From: Mycoplana dimorpha
Lineage (GTDB): Bacteria; Pseudomonadota; Alphaproteobacteria; Rhizobiales; Rhizobiaceae
Length of the DNA: 64,000 nt
Direction: 5' to 3'
NCBI RefSeq assembly: GCF_003046475.1
Contig: NZ_PZZZ01000002.1
Coordinates: 639,366 to 703,365 of the forward strand
Shown: one piece after another, positions 55,046-63,762 of the stretch
Layout: every line of letters starts with the position of its first letter
How positions within the stretch are numbered: position 1 is the first letter of the stretch
Program-made: the position numbers and the translations under genes
Notes under the pieces: model-generated
The model's input: only the letters and a program-made list of their open reading frames with translations
Database searches by the model: none
What the model was told of the DNA's origin: nothing

Positions 55046-55656
55046 CCAAGCTTTCCGAAACGCCGCACATCGACCCGACCGCGCGGGTGACCAGTTGCAC
55101 GCTTGGCCGCTACACCGAAATCGCCGAGCGCTGCCGCATCAGCGAGACCGAGCTTGGCGACTATTCCTACATCATGGAGGACGGCTCGGTGTGGTGCGCC
55201 ACGATCGGCAAGTTCGCCAATATCGCGTCGTCGGTCCGCATCAACGCCACCAACCATCCGACGTGGCGGGCGACCCAGCATCACTTCACCTACCGCGCCG
55301 AGGACTATTGGCCGGATGCCGAGCCGGAGGAGGACTTCTTCGCCTGGCGGCGGGCACATCGGGTGACGATCGGTCATGACGTCTGGATCGGCCATGGCGC
55401 CACGATCCTGCCCGGCGTGACCGTCGGAAACGGTGCCGTCATCGGCTCCGGCGCCGTCGTCACCAAGGACGTTGCACCCTACACCATCGTCGGCGGCGTG
55501 CCGGCGAAACTGATCCGCGAACGGTTCGGCAGGCAGATTGCCGAACGCTTCGACCGGCTTGCCTGGTGGGACTGGGACCATGCCCGGCTGCGCTCGGCAC
55601 TCGACGATTTCCGCGCACTCGACGCGGAAGGCTTCCTGGCCCGCCACGAGGCGTAA
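55042..55656 (+). CDS. Hexapeptide-repeat acetyltransferase of phn loci
   Basis: A 204-residue left-handed beta-helix protein related to chloramphenicol/xenobiotic acetyltransferases, of the phosphonate-locus subfamily. Hexapeptide stretches are IGHDVWIGHGATILPGVTVG and NGAVIGSGAVVTKDVAPYTI, followed by VGGVPAKLIRERFG. It may acetylate aminoalkyl phosphonates, in place of the GNAT-type PhnO. It overlaps phnL by four bases and is the last gene before the phnC promoter region. Confidence 0.86.
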   Translation: MTKLSETPHIDPTARVTSCTLGRYTEIAERCRISETELGDYSYIMEDGSVWCATIGKFANIASSVRINATNHPTWRATQHHFTYRAEDYWPDAEPEEDFFAWRRAHRVTIGHDVWIGHGATILPGVTVGNGAVIGSGAVVTKDVAPYTIVGGVPAKLIRERFGRQIAERFDRLAWWDWDHARLRSALDDFRALDAEGFLARHEA

Positions 55657-55690
55657 GCCCGAGCGAAGTCCGCAAATCCGGTGCCGTGGA

Positions 55691-55723
55691 CTGTGATCAA
55701 ACCGACATGAAACTGACACTGGG
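55691..55723 (+). promoter_or_regulatory. Three-unit Pho box before phnC
   Basis: Heptamers CTGTGAT (55691), CCGACAT (55702) and CTGACAC (55713) occur at exact 11-base steps, each followed by a four-base spacer (CAAA, GAAA, TGGG). This fits the PhoB direct-repeat box CTGTCAT-N4. It lies 63-95 bases before phnC. Confidence 0.7.
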
Positions 55724-55751
55724 GCTTCATCAAGCGCCTTTAAAGCCCCAG
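55719..55751 (+). terminator. Hairpin downstream of the acetyltransferase gene
   Basis: CTGGGGCTT at 55719-55727 pairs with AAGCCCCAG at 55743-55751. No T-run follows. It may attenuate read-through from phnL and the acetyltransferase into phnC. Confidence 0.5.
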
Positions 55752-55785
55752 CAACATCAATGTTGAAGCCTCGAAAGGGGATGCC

Positions 55786-56643
55786 ATGTTTCGCCTGATC
55801 AACGTTACCCACCGATTCGGCGGACACGCGGCGGTAAACGCCGTGAGCATCGACATCCCGCAAGGGCAGATGGTCGGGATCATCGGCCGTTCGGGCGCCG
55901 GCAAGTCGACGCTGCTGCGCATGATCAACCGGCTTGTCGATCCGAGCGAGGGCTCGATCCGCTTCGGCGATATCGAGGTTTCATCGCTGCGCGGCGCGGC
56001 GCTGCGCAACTGGCAGCGCGACTGCGCGATGATCTTCCAGCAGTTCAACCTGGTTCCGCGGCTTGACGTGCTGACCAATGTCCTGCTCGGCCGGCTGAAC
56101 CATCGATCCACCGCCTTGAGCCTGCTCAACATGTTCTCGCGCGAGGAACGGATCATGGCGATTGCCGCGCTTGAGCGTCTCGGCATCGAGCAGACGGCGC
56201 TGCAGATGGCGGGTACGCTTTCGGGCGGCCAGCAGCAGCGCGTGGCGATCGCCCGCGCCCTGATGCAGCAGCCGAAGATGATCCTCGCCGACGAGCCGAT
56301 CGCCTCGCTCGACCCGCTCAACGCCAAGGTGGTGATGGACGCGCTGCGCGACATCAACGAGCGCGAGGGCATCACGGTCGTCACCAACCTGCACACGCTC
56401 GACACCGCCAGGAACTACTGCGAACGCATCATCGGCATGTCCGCCGGCCGGGTCGTCTTCGACGGGCCGCCGCGTGAACTCGACGCGGCCGCGGTGCGGG
56501 CAATCTACGGCGCGGGCGCCGATGGCTCCGAGATCGATGAGACCGTCACCTCGACGAGCATCCGGGGCGCCGTTTCCGCGCAGTTGCAGGACAACAACAG
56601 GGAATCCGTCAGCGCAGCGCCGCTGGTGCTGGCAGGCGTCTGA
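55786..56643 (+). CDS. phnC: Phosphonate ABC transporter ATP-binding protein
   Basis: A 285-residue ATPase of phosphonate/phosphite importers. Walker [14 protein letters not shown], the Q-loop block [20 protein letters not shown] typical of PhnC, signature [15 protein letters not shown] and Walker [12 protein letters not shown]. The C-terminal 30 residues, after [15 protein letters not shown], extend beyond the fold. First gene of phnCDE1E2, with its own Pho box. Confidence 0.95.
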   Translation: MFRLINVTHRFGGHAAVNAVSIDIPQGQMVGIIGRSGAGKSTLLRMINRLVDPSEGSIRFGDIEVSSLRGAALRNWQRDCAMIFQQFNLVPRLDVLTNVLLGRLNHRSTALSLLNMFSREERIMAIAALERLGIEQTALQMAGTLSGGQQQRVAIARALMQQPKMILADEPIASLDPLNAKVVMDALRDINEREGITVVTNLHTLDTARNYCERIIGMSAGRVVFDGPPRELDAAAVRAIYGAGADGSEIDETVTSTSIRGAVSAQLQDNNRESVSAAPLVLAGV

Positions 56644-56722
56644 CCGGCCGGATCGATCGGCCCGCGTCAAGGGCCCCATACACTCAAGCGCCGGCGCCGC
56701 CGGACAAACAGGAGAGAAGTTC

Positions 56723-57628
56723 ATGCTGAAGAAAGCTCTTTTCGGCGCCGTCGCGCTTCTGGCGCTCGTGGGCCATGCCCAGGCCGAAGACCCCAAGGAA
56801 TTCCGCGTCGGCATCATCGGTGGCGAGAACGAAGCCGACCGCCTGCGCAATTTCCAGTGCCTTGGCGACAAGCTGAAGACTGAACTCGGCGTCGAGAAGG
56901 TCTCCTTCTTCCCGGCCGCCGACTATGACGGCGTCATCCAGGGCCTGCTCGGAGGCACCCTCGATTATGCCGAACTCGGCGCTTCCGGCTTTGCCAAGAT
57001 CTACCTGGCCGACCCCAAGGCCGTGGAGCCGATCCTGACGACCGTCCAGACCGACGGCTCCACCGGCTACTATTCGATCATGGTTGCCCGCAAGGACAGC
57101 GGCATCACCAAGCTGGAGGACCTGAAGGGCAAGAAGCTCGGCTTCGCCGACCCGGACTCCACCTCCGGCTACCTCGTTCCGCTCGTCACCCTGCCGGAAT
57201 CGATCGGCGCTCCGGTGAAGGAATACTTCGGCGAGACCGGCTTTGGCGGCGGCCATGAGAACCTCGTTCTCGAAGTCATGAAGGGCACGTTCGATGCCGG
57301 CACGACCTTCGGCTCGGGCGTCGGCGAATGGAAGGACGGCTACACCTCCGGCAACCTGCACAAGATGGTGGAAAAGGGCATCCTCGACATGAACGATGTC
57401 GTCGAGATCTGGAAGTCGCCGCTGATCCCGAACGGCCCGGTTGTCATCCGCTCCTCGATGGACGATGCGATGAAGGCGAAGTTCAAGCAGTTCATGCTTG
57501 ACCTGCCGAAGACCGATGCAGCCTGCTTCTCGGCCATCCAGGGCGGCGACTTCACCTCCTTCATCGAGGTCAACGCCGACTTCTACAAGCCGATCATCGA
57601 CGCTCGCAAGGCGACGATCGGCGGCTGA
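56723..57628 (+). CDS. phnD: Phosphonate ABC transporter substrate-binding protein
   Basis: A 301-residue periplasmic protein. Signal peptide LFGAVALLALVGHAQAED with cleavage after AQA. Conserved PhnD stretches are RVGIIGGENEADRLRNFQCL, ADYDGVIQGLLGGTLDYAEL and FADPDSTSGYLVPL, in which the STSGY segment contacts the phosphonate. A hairpin at 57,642-57,668 separates it from phnE1. Confidence 0.95.
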   Translation: MLKKALFGAVALLALVGHAQAEDPKEFRVGIIGGENEADRLRNFQCLGDKLKTELGVEKVSFFPAADYDGVIQGLLGGTLDYAELGASGFAKIYLADPKAVEPILTTVQTDGSTGYYSIMVARKDSGITKLEDLKGKKLGFADPDSTSGYLVPLVTLPESIGAPVKEYFGETGFGGGHENLVLEVMKGTFDAGTTFGSGVGEWKDGYTSGNLHKMVEKGILDMNDVVEIWKSPLIPNGPVVIRSSMDDAMKAKFKQFMLDLPKTDAACFSAIQGGDFTSFIEVNADFYKPIIDARKATIGG

Positions 57629-57641
57629 TCGCCACTCTTCC

Positions 57642-57668
57642 GGTGCCGGTCGCTTGCCGGCCGGCACC
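57642..57668 (+). terminator. Hairpin between phnD and phnE1
   Basis: GGTGCCGG at 57642-57649 pairs with CCGGCACC at 57661-57668 around an 11-base loop. No strong T-run. Similar in place to the hairpins after potF and dppA. Confidence 0.55.
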
Positions 57669-57723
57669 ACTTCTTTGATGCCTCGTGCCTCGAACAGAGG
57701 TTCCATCGACGCGGGATAGCGCC

Positions 57724-58686
57724 ATGGCCTTCAATTCCTTTCCGAAAGAGTTCAGCGAAAGCGGAGCCCTGATCGAGCGCCACTGGCAGGAACTGGCCGC
57801 CAGGCGCTGGCTCCATTCCTGGCTCGGCTTCGGCCTGCTCTTCCTTGCTCTGGGCGGCTCGCTCTGGTTTGCCAACGAGACGAACGCCGGCAAGTTCTTC
57901 GACCGCCTGCCCCACCTGTTCGATTTTGTCGGCGACATGGTCCCGCGCGACGGGTTCGAGGTCTTCCGCGCCCTTTTCGACCTCGCCTCTCCCTATGACG
58001 ATGGCAGCTTCAAGTACAATTATCCCGAAGGGCGGTTCTACGTCACCGAGAGCCTCTACATTCCGGAATACTTCTACAAGATGCTGGAGACGCTCAACAT
58101 CGCGATCTTCTCCACCATCGTCGGGGCGCTGCTCGGCTTCGTCCTCTGCTTTCTGGCTGCCCGCAACCTGATGCCGAACTGGCTGGTGCGCGGCTTTGCC
58201 CGACGCGTGATGGAAGTCCTTCGCGCCTTTCCGGAAGTCGTGCTCGCCGGCTTCTTCCTGGCGATCCTGTCGCTCGGTCCGCTGCCGGCGGTGATTGCCG
58301 TGTCGATCCATACGGTTGGAGCGCTGGGCAAGCTTTTCTTCGAAGTAGTCGAGAACGCCGACATGAAGGCGGAGGAAGGCCTGCGTGCGGCCGGCGCCAA
58401 TTGGACGGAGCGTGTCTGGTTCGGCATCGTCCCGCAGGTCATGCCCAATTTCATCAGCTATTTCCTGCTGCGGCTCGAAATCAACGTGCGTGCCTCTACC
58501 ATCATCGGCGCGGTCGGCGGCGGCGGCATCGGCGAGTTGCTGCGGCTGTCGATCGGCCAGAACCATGCCGCCAAGACGCTTGCGATCGTGCTCCTGCTCT
58601 TCTGCACCATCATCGCGGTCGACCAGCTATCTGCCTGGGCACGGCGCCGGCTCGTCGGCGACCAGGCCTTCCGGCTCGCACAGTGA
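57724..58686 (+). CDS. phnE1: Phosphonate ABC transporter permease 1
   Basis: A 320-residue membrane permease with about six helices. The N-terminal helix is WLGFGLLFLALGGSLWF, and the coupling loop EEGLRAAGANWTERVWFGIVPQ near residue 220 is the PhnE signature; RASTIIGAVGGGGIG follows. ATG at 57724 (MAFNSFPKEF) is chosen. It is followed after 10 bases by phnE2; together they form a heterodimeric channel. Confidence 0.92.
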   Translation: MAFNSFPKEFSESGALIERHWQELAARRWLHSWLGFGLLFLALGGSLWFANETNAGKFFDRLPHLFDFVGDMVPRDGFEVFRALFDLASPYDDGSFKYNYPEGRFYVTESLYIPEYFYKMLETLNIAIFSTIVGALLGFVLCFLAARNLMPNWLVRGFARRVMEVLRAFPEVVLAGFFLAILSLGPLPAVIAVSIHTVGALGKLFFEVVENADMKAEEGLRAAGANWTERVWFGIVPQVMPNFISYFLLRLEINVRASTIIGAVGGGGIGELLRLSIGQNHAAKTLAIVLLLFCTIIAVDQLSAWARRRLVGDQAFRLAQ

Positions 58687-58696
58687 GAACGTGACG

Positions 58697-60205
58697 ATGA
58701 GCAAACTCCACCTCTCCGAAATGGCCGCGGTCGAAGCAAGGCACCCCGAGATTTTCACCCGTCCGTTCTGGTCCCGCTTCCGTATGCCGCTGATCGTCCT
58801 CGGCGCCATCCTCTACGGGCTCTATTGCTGGTGGTTCTTCGCGATCGGTGCCGTTTTTCAAAACGCCAACTGGTCGCTTGCCGGCACCTATCTCGCCGAC
58901 TGGGTGTCCTACGAGGTCCGCCCCGAGATCCGCATGGCCGACGATGGGACGATGCAGATCCGCTACCCGCGCTTTTCGCCCCTCGGCGACAATCCCAATC
59001 CCGACTGGGTGATTGCGATGCGCGAGACGGTCACGCACAGGATCGAGGCTCCCGCCGCAACAGCGGCCCAGCCTGCGGTCAAAAAATCCGCAACCAGCTT
59101 CATGACGGCCGGCGCACCGCTTGGCGGTTCGACGGCTGCCCCGACGGGTGAAGCGAAGGCCGAAGTCCGCACCGAGGAGGTCGTTACCCGCGCCGAGATC
59201 GTCATGAGCGGTTCGGCTCGGATCGAGGTCGTGCCCGGCGAAGTTCTGGTGCGATACGGCGACGAGAGCCTGCGCGTCTTTGTGGACGGCAAGACCGTCC
59301 TGCCGGATGGCGATGCCCTGCCGGGCTGGGCAACGCAGAAACGCCCCGGCGAGAAGATCGTCCTCTCCTTCGGCATGGCCGGCTGGGCCGAGATCGAGGC
59401 AGACGAGGTCTCGATTCGCAAGCGCTTCCTCGGCTGGGCCAATTTCGTGTTCGATACGCAGTCGCCGTTCTTCGGCAAGTCGGCCTCCGAGGTGATGTCG
59501 CTCATCGCATCGGGAGAGCGCATCGACCCGTCGCGCTCGAATCTTTCGCTTGCCTGGAACAACGTCCTCTACAATTCCGAGTGGCAGCATCTCGACGTCT
59601 GGACGAAGCTCCTGCAGACGATCGTGATGGCTTTCGTCGGAACGGTGCTGGCCACGCTGGTTGCCTTTCCGCTCGCCTTCATGGCGGCGCGCAACATCAC
59701 CAGCAACTGGCTCTCCAACCAGCTGACCAAGCGCTTCTTCGACTTCCTGCGATCGGTCGACATGCTGATCTGGGCGCTGTTCTTCACCCGTGCCTTCGGC
59801 CCCGGCCCGCTCGCCGGCATGTCGGCGATCTTCTTCACCGACACCGGCACTCTCGGGAAGCTCTATTCGGAGGCGCTGGAAAACATCGACGACAAGCAGC
59901 GCGAGGGCGTCAAGTCGGTCGGCGCGCCCGGCGTGGCCGTGCAGCGCTTCGGCGTGCTGCCGCAGGTGCTGCCGGTCTTCGCCTCGCAGGCGCTCTACTT
60001 CTGGGAGTCGAACACGCGGTCGGCCACGATCATCGGCGCGGTCGGGGCCGGCGGGATCGGCCTGAAGCTCTGGGAAGCGATGCGCACGAATTCGGATTGG
60101 GAGAACGTCGCCTACATGGTGCTCCTGATCCTGATCGTCGTCTTTGTCTTCGACGCCATCTCGAATGCGCTGCGCGCCCGGTTGATCGGGCGAATGCGCA
60201 CCTGA
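58697..60205 (+). CDS. phnE2: Phosphonate ABC transporter permease 2, with large insert
   Basis: A 502-residue permease, much longer than PhnE1. After one helix (residues about 30-50, LIVLGAILYGLYCWWFFAIG) comes an extracytoplasmic segment of about 240 residues, including a Pro/Ala-rich linker (ATAAQPAVKKSATSF), before the usual permease domain, which starts near residue 300. The coupling loop KQREGVKSVGAPGVAVQRFG and TRSATIIGAVGAGGIG are intact. The insert is probably a periplasmic domain that contacts PhnD. Long PhnE2 forms are known in rhizobia; its exact fold is not recognised. Confidence 0.9.
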   Translation: MSKLHLSEMAAVEARHPEIFTRPFWSRFRMPLIVLGAILYGLYCWWFFAIGAVFQNANWSLAGTYLADWVSYEVRPEIRMADDGTMQIRYPRFSPLGDNPNPDWVIAMRETVTHRIEAPAATAAQPAVKKSATSFMTAGAPLGGSTAAPTGEAKAEVRTEEVVTRAEIVMSGSARIEVVPGEVLVRYGDESLRVFVDGKTVLPDGDALPGWATQKRPGEKIVLSFGMAGWAEIEADEVSIRKRFLGWANFVFDTQSPFFGKSASEVMSLIASGERIDPSRSNLSLAWNNVLYNSEWQHLDVWTKLLQTIVMAFVGTVLATLVAFPLAFMAARNITSNWLSNQLTKRFFDFLRSVDMLIWALFFTRAFGPGPLAGMSAIFFTDTGTLGKLYSEALENIDDKQREGVKSVGAPGVAVQRFGVLPQVLPVFASQALYFWESNTRSATIIGAVGAGGIGLKLWEAMRTNSDWENVAYMVLLILIVVFVFDAISNALRARLIGRMRT

Positions 60206-60310
60206 TGGGATGGAGTCTATGGCAAGGGGCGGGCATGATGCTGCCACACGAATCCCGTTACGCTTGCGTGGGTCGCCGGTCGGCGACCCCGAATTGAACA
60301 GGACTTGAAT

Positions 60311-61018
60311 TTGCGATACGCCCTCTACTTCACGCCTCCCGCCACCGACGGCCTGACGCTTGCCGCGGCACGCTGGCTCGGCCGCAACGCATTCAACGGC
60401 GCCGCTCTCGGCCAGCCGGATGTTGCCGGTTTTTCACCTGAAGCGCTGGCGGCCCTGACCGCCGACCCCCGTCGCTACGGCTTCCACGCAACCCTGAAGG
60501 CGCCTTTCGAATTGGCCGAAGGCTGTTCGGAGGCCGAGCTGCTGGCGGAACTCGCGCAGTTTGCGGCGGAGTTCGACAGCTTCGATATCCCCGAAGTGGT
60601 GATCGGCCGCCTCGGCTCCTTCTTCGCGCTGGTGCCCGGCGCCGAATGCGAACCGCTCCAGCTCTTTGCCGCCGAGGTCGTGCGTCGCTTCGAACGCTTC
60701 CGCGCGCCGCTTTCCTCCGCCGACATCGCCCGGCGCAGGCCGGAGGAGCTTTCCAGCGATGAGCGCCAGAACCTGGTACAGTGGGGCTATCCCTATGTCT
60801 TCGATACCTTCCGCTTCCACATGACGCTTACCGGGCGGGTGCCGGCCGACGACGTATCGCGCATGGAGCAGGCGTTGCTGCGACACTTTGCGGATTTTCA
60901 CGGCCGCCCGCTCTCCGTCGCCGGGCTCGCGCTATTCCGCGAACCCTCCCGGGGCGCCGATTTCATCGTCCATTCGCTCTTCCCGCTCGGTGGAGCTGCA
61001 AGCCGAAAGATTGCCTGA
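60311..61018 (+). CDS. DUF1045 phosphonate-locus protein, 2H phosphoesterase-like
   Basis: A 235-residue protein of the DUF1045 family found in phn loci. Two HxT motifs, H59-A-T61 (GFHATLKAPF) and H170-M-T172 (FRFHMTLTGR), are those of 2H phosphoesterases, which hydrolyse cyclic phosphates. It may replace PhnP, which opens ribose-1,2-cyclic phosphate after C-P lyase; no phnP is in the window. I take the TTG at 60311 (family start MRYALYFTPP), with AGGA 7 bases upstream. It overlaps nothing and is followed by phnM after one base. Confidence 0.85.
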   Translation: MRYALYFTPPATDGLTLAAARWLGRNAFNGAALGQPDVAGFSPEALAALTADPRRYGFHATLKAPFELAEGCSEAELLAELAQFAAEFDSFDIPEVVIGRLGSFFALVPGAECEPLQLFAAEVVRRFERFRAPLSSADIARRRPEELSSDERQNLVQWGYPYVFDTFRFHMTLTGRVPADDVSRMEQALLRHFADFHGRPLSVAGLALFREPSRGADFIVHSLFPLGGAASRKIA

Positions 61019-61019
61019 C

Positions 61020-62159
61020 ATGCCAACCGAACTGACGCTCACCAATGCCGCAATCGTGCTCGAGGACCAGATCGTCCATGGCGCGGTGCTGATCCGTGAT
61101 GGCCTGATCGCCGACATTTCCGACTCTCCGACTGCGACCGGCGAGGACATGGGCGGCGACTATCTGCTCCCGGGCCTTGTCGAACTGCACACGGACCATC
61201 TGGAATCGCATTATTCGCCCCGCCCTGGGGTGCGCTGGAACACCACGGCGGCGATCCAGGCGCACGATGCCCAGGTCGTCACCTCCGGCATCACCACCGT
61301 CTTCGATTGCCTGCGGATGGGTTCCGACGAAGACGGGGGATTCGAGAAGGGTGAAATGCGGGCGATGGCCGATGCGCTCGCCGAGGCGGAAAGCGACGAC
61401 CGCCTGCGCGCCGCGCATTTCATCCACCTGCGCTGTGAGGTGTCGTCGGAGAACGTGCTGGAGCATTTCGAGGAGTTCGAGAACGACCCCAAGGTCCGTC
61501 TCGTTTCGCTGATGGACCATGCACCGGGCCAGCGCCAGTTCCAGACGATGGAACAGTATACGCTCTACTACAAGACGAAGCGCGGCCTGAGCGACGAGGC
61601 CTTTGCCGCGTTCTGCAAGCGTCGGCAAGATCTGTCCGCCCGCTACGCCAAGCCGCATCGCGACGCGCTGGCCGCCCATTGCGCGGCGCGCGCCATCACC
61701 ATCGCAAGCCACGACGATGCGACGCTCGAGCATGTCGAAGAGTCACTCGGCTACGGCACCAGGCTCGCCGAGTTCCCGACCAGCCTGGACGCGGCCAAGG
61801 CCTCCCACGGCGCCGGCATGAGCGTGCTGATGGGCGCTCCCAACATCGTCCGCGGCAAGTCGCATTCGGGCAACATTGCCGCGCGCGACCTCGCCGCGAT
61901 CGGCGTGCTTGACGTTCTTTCCTCCGATTACGTTCCCTTCAGCCTCATGCACGCGCCCTTCATCCTTGCGGAGGAGAACGAAGCGATCAGCCTGCCGGCA
62001 GCGATGGCGATGGTGTCGGCGACGCCTGCAAGGACGGTCGGCCTCGACGACCGCGGCCGCATCGCCACGGGCCTTCGCGCCGACCTGGTGCGCGTGCGTC
62101 GCCCCGCCGGCGTGCCGGTTGTGCGCTCGGTGTGGCGCCAGGGCAGGCGGGTGGCATGA
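61020..62159 (+). CDS. phnM: Alpha-D-ribose 1-methylphosphonate 5-triphosphate diphosphatase
   Basis: A 379-residue amidohydrolase that removes diphosphate from the ribose phosphonate triphosphate before PhnJ. Metal-binding blocks are LVELHTDHLESH near the start, SLMDHAPGQRQFQ and ITIASHDDATLEHVEES. The length matches the PhnM family. ATG at 61020. It overlaps phnN by four bases. Confidence 0.95.
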   Translation: MPTELTLTNAAIVLEDQIVHGAVLIRDGLIADISDSPTATGEDMGGDYLLPGLVELHTDHLESHYSPRPGVRWNTTAAIQAHDAQVVTSGITTVFDCLRMGSDEDGGFEKGEMRAMADALAEAESDDRLRAAHFIHLRCEVSSENVLEHFEEFENDPKVRLVSLMDHAPGQRQFQTMEQYTLYYKTKRGLSDEAFAAFCKRRQDLSARYAKPHRDALAAHCAARAITIASHDDATLEHVEESLGYGTRLAEFPTSLDAAKASHGAGMSVLMGAPNIVRGKSHSGNIAARDLAAIGVLDVLSSDYVPFSLMHAPFILAEENEAISLPAAMAMVSATPARTVGLDDRGRIATGLRADLVRVRRPAGVPVVRSVWRQGRRVA

Positions 62160-62800
62160 GCGGATCGTTCGAGGCGCCGGCGTCTTTGACGCAGGCCACC
62201 GGGGGGAGGGGAGGCGGCATGGCGATCGTCGTCGTCGGTCCGAGCGGGGCGGGCAAGGACAGCGTCATGGCGTATGCCGCCCGTCATTTTACGGGCACCG
62301 ACAGGGTCGTCTTTGCGACCCGCGTCATCACCCGGCCCGCCGATGCCGGTGGAGAGGATCATCGCAGCGTCGACGCCGAGACCTTCATGCGCATGAAGCG
62401 CGACGGCGCCTTCTGTGTCTCCTGGGAGGCGCATGGATTGTCCTATGGAGTACCGGCAGAGATGCTCCAGGCGATAGAGGCGGGGGGCGTCGTTATCGTC
62501 AACGGCAGCCGTCAGGCGCTGCCCGCCTTCGCGGCCGCCTTTCCGCGGGTGAAGGTCGTCAGCATCACGGCGGATGCCGACGTGCTGGCCGAGCGGCTGG
62601 CACGGCGCGGCCGCGAAAGTGCCGCGGCGATCGCCGCCCGTCTCGAGCGTCGTCCAGGCGAGGCGGATTGCGGTCTGGACATCGAGACGATCGACAACAG
62701 CGGACCGCTGGAGATCGCCGGAAACGCGTTCGTCGCGCTGCTCAACACAGCGCTTGGTGCAGGCGGGACGTCACTTGTCGGACAGAAGCCCGTTGGCTAA
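62156..62800 (+). CDS. phnN: Ribose 1,5-bisphosphate phosphokinase
   Basis: A 214-residue guanylate-kinase-like enzyme that makes PRPP from ribose 1,5-bisphosphate, the last C-P lyase step. Walker A VVGPSGAGKDSVM is preceded by a 22-residue extension; RVITRPADAGGEDHRSVDAE and SWEAHGLSYGVPAEM follow. Start at 62156 overlaps the phnM stop. It is the last phn gene here. Confidence 0.93.
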   Translation: MSGSFEAPASLTQATGGRGGGMAIVVVGPSGAGKDSVMAYAARHFTGTDRVVFATRVITRPADAGGEDHRSVDAETFMRMKRDGAFCVSWEAHGLSYGVPAEMLQAIEAGGVVIVNGSRQALPAFAAAFPRVKVVSITADADVLAERLARRGRESAAAIAARLERRPGEADCGLDIETIDNSGPLEIAGNAFVALLNTALGAGGTSLVGQKPVG

Positions 62801-62833
62801 GCATGGCGAATCGCAGAGCCTGACGGAGCGCCC

Positions 62834-63340
62834 ATGAAGTCGATCGAAATCCTCGTCGAACGCATCATTCTATCCAGCCGCTGGATCCTCGTCGCCTTCT
62901 ACCTGGGGCTGGTGGCCGCTCTTGCGGTCTATGCCGTCTCGTTCCTCTACAAGTTCATCAAGGTGACGAAGAACGTCTTCGTCTTCGACGACGCCGAGAT
63001 GATCCTCGCCATGCTCGGCCTGATCGACGCGGCGCTGGTGGCGAGCCTGATCCTGATGGTGATGATCGCCGGCTACGAGAATTTCGTCAGCCGCTTCGAC
63101 GAGGCCGAGGCCGACGTCTCCTTCCTCGGCAAGCTCGATGCCGGCAGCCTGAAGATCAAGGTGGCGTCGTCGATCGTGGCGATCTCCTCGATCCACCTGC
63201 TTCAGGTTTTCCTGAATGCCCAGCAGTACACCACCACCCAGCTGATGTGGCTGACGTTCATGCACCTGGCCTTCGTGATCTCGGCCGTGCTGCTCGGCTA
63301 TCTCGAAAGGATCATGGCGCAGTTGAAGATCAAGGCCTGA
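62834..63340 (+). CDS. UPF0114 family membrane protein (YqhA type)
   Basis: A 168-residue membrane protein with four hydrophobic helices (ILVAFYLGLVAALAVYAVSF, MILAMLGLIDAALVASLILM, VASSIVAISSIHLLQVFLN and WLTFMHLAFVISAVLLGYL). The hallmark GYENFVSR and KIKVASSIVAISSI are UPF0114. Function unknown. It is 33 bases after phnN and may be co-transcribed, though not a known phn gene. A terminator follows. Confidence 0.9.
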   Translation: MKSIEILVERIILSSRWILVAFYLGLVAALAVYAVSFLYKFIKVTKNVFVFDDAEMILAMLGLIDAALVASLILMVMIAGYENFVSRFDEAEADVSFLGKLDAGSLKIKVASSIVAISSIHLLQVFLNAQQYTTTQLMWLTFMHLAFVISAVLLGYLERIMAQLKIKA

Positions 63341-63378
63341 GGCAGGGGCCTGATCAAAATCATCGTTGTGAGCCAAAG

Positions 63379-63409
63379 GGCGCCGCGGAAATTCCGCCGG
63401 CGCCTTTTT
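63379..63409 (+). terminator. Terminator after the UPF0114 gene
   Basis: GGCGCCGCGGAA (from about 63379) pairs with TTCCGCCGGCGCC with one bulged base, followed by TTTTTC at 63405-63410. It probably ends the phn/UPF0114 transcript. Confidence 0.8.
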
Positions 63410-63473
63410 CATGCGGCGGCGCCGCTCTCGGATCAAAGGTCTTGGTCCGCGAAATCCGGCCGCATTTTTGAGC

Positions 63474-63550
63474 TCGCCGGCCGGCAATGATTTTCCCACG
63501 ACAGAAACGTTGGAAATCCAAGCTTTGGTCGCCGGCCGGCGAGAATTTTC
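63474..63550. repeat. Two direct repeats upstream of the rRNA promoter
   Basis: TCGCCGGCCGGC occurs at 63474-63485 and 63529-63540, 55 bases apart. Each copy contains the palindrome GCCGGCCGGC and is followed four bases later by ATTTTC. The right copy lies about 30 bases upstream of the -35 box of the rRNA promoter. Confidence 0.65.
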
Positions 63551-63571
63551 GCAAAACCGTCATTTTGGCTG

Positions 63572-63600
63572 TTGACTTGGTTGGGGGTTGGGCCTAGAAA
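63572..63600 (+). promoter_or_regulatory. Promoter of the ribosomal RNA operon
   Basis: TTGACT at 63572-63577, 17 bases, TAGAAA at 63595-63600. This matches the position and form of rhizobial rRNA promoters, upstream of a boxA and the start of 16S rRNA. Confidence 0.68.
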
Positions 63601-63749
63601 CCGCCTCACCAACGAGGGCGGCGGCGCTGCTAGCGACTGACGAACTCGCTCTGAAGTTTCCGAATGGATGCGGATCGAGGAACGGCTGGTTTCGACCGGC
63701 GGACGCGACTGTGGCCTTCGGCTTTGGATTGAGACGAACTGGGTTCGTC

Positions 63750-63762
63750 TGTTCTTTGACAA
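63750..63762 (+). promoter_or_regulatory. boxA antitermination site in the rRNA leader
   Basis: TGTTCTTTGACAA resembles the Nus-factor boxA (TGCTCTTTAACAA). It lies in the leader about 240 bases before 16S rRNA. Confidence 0.7.
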
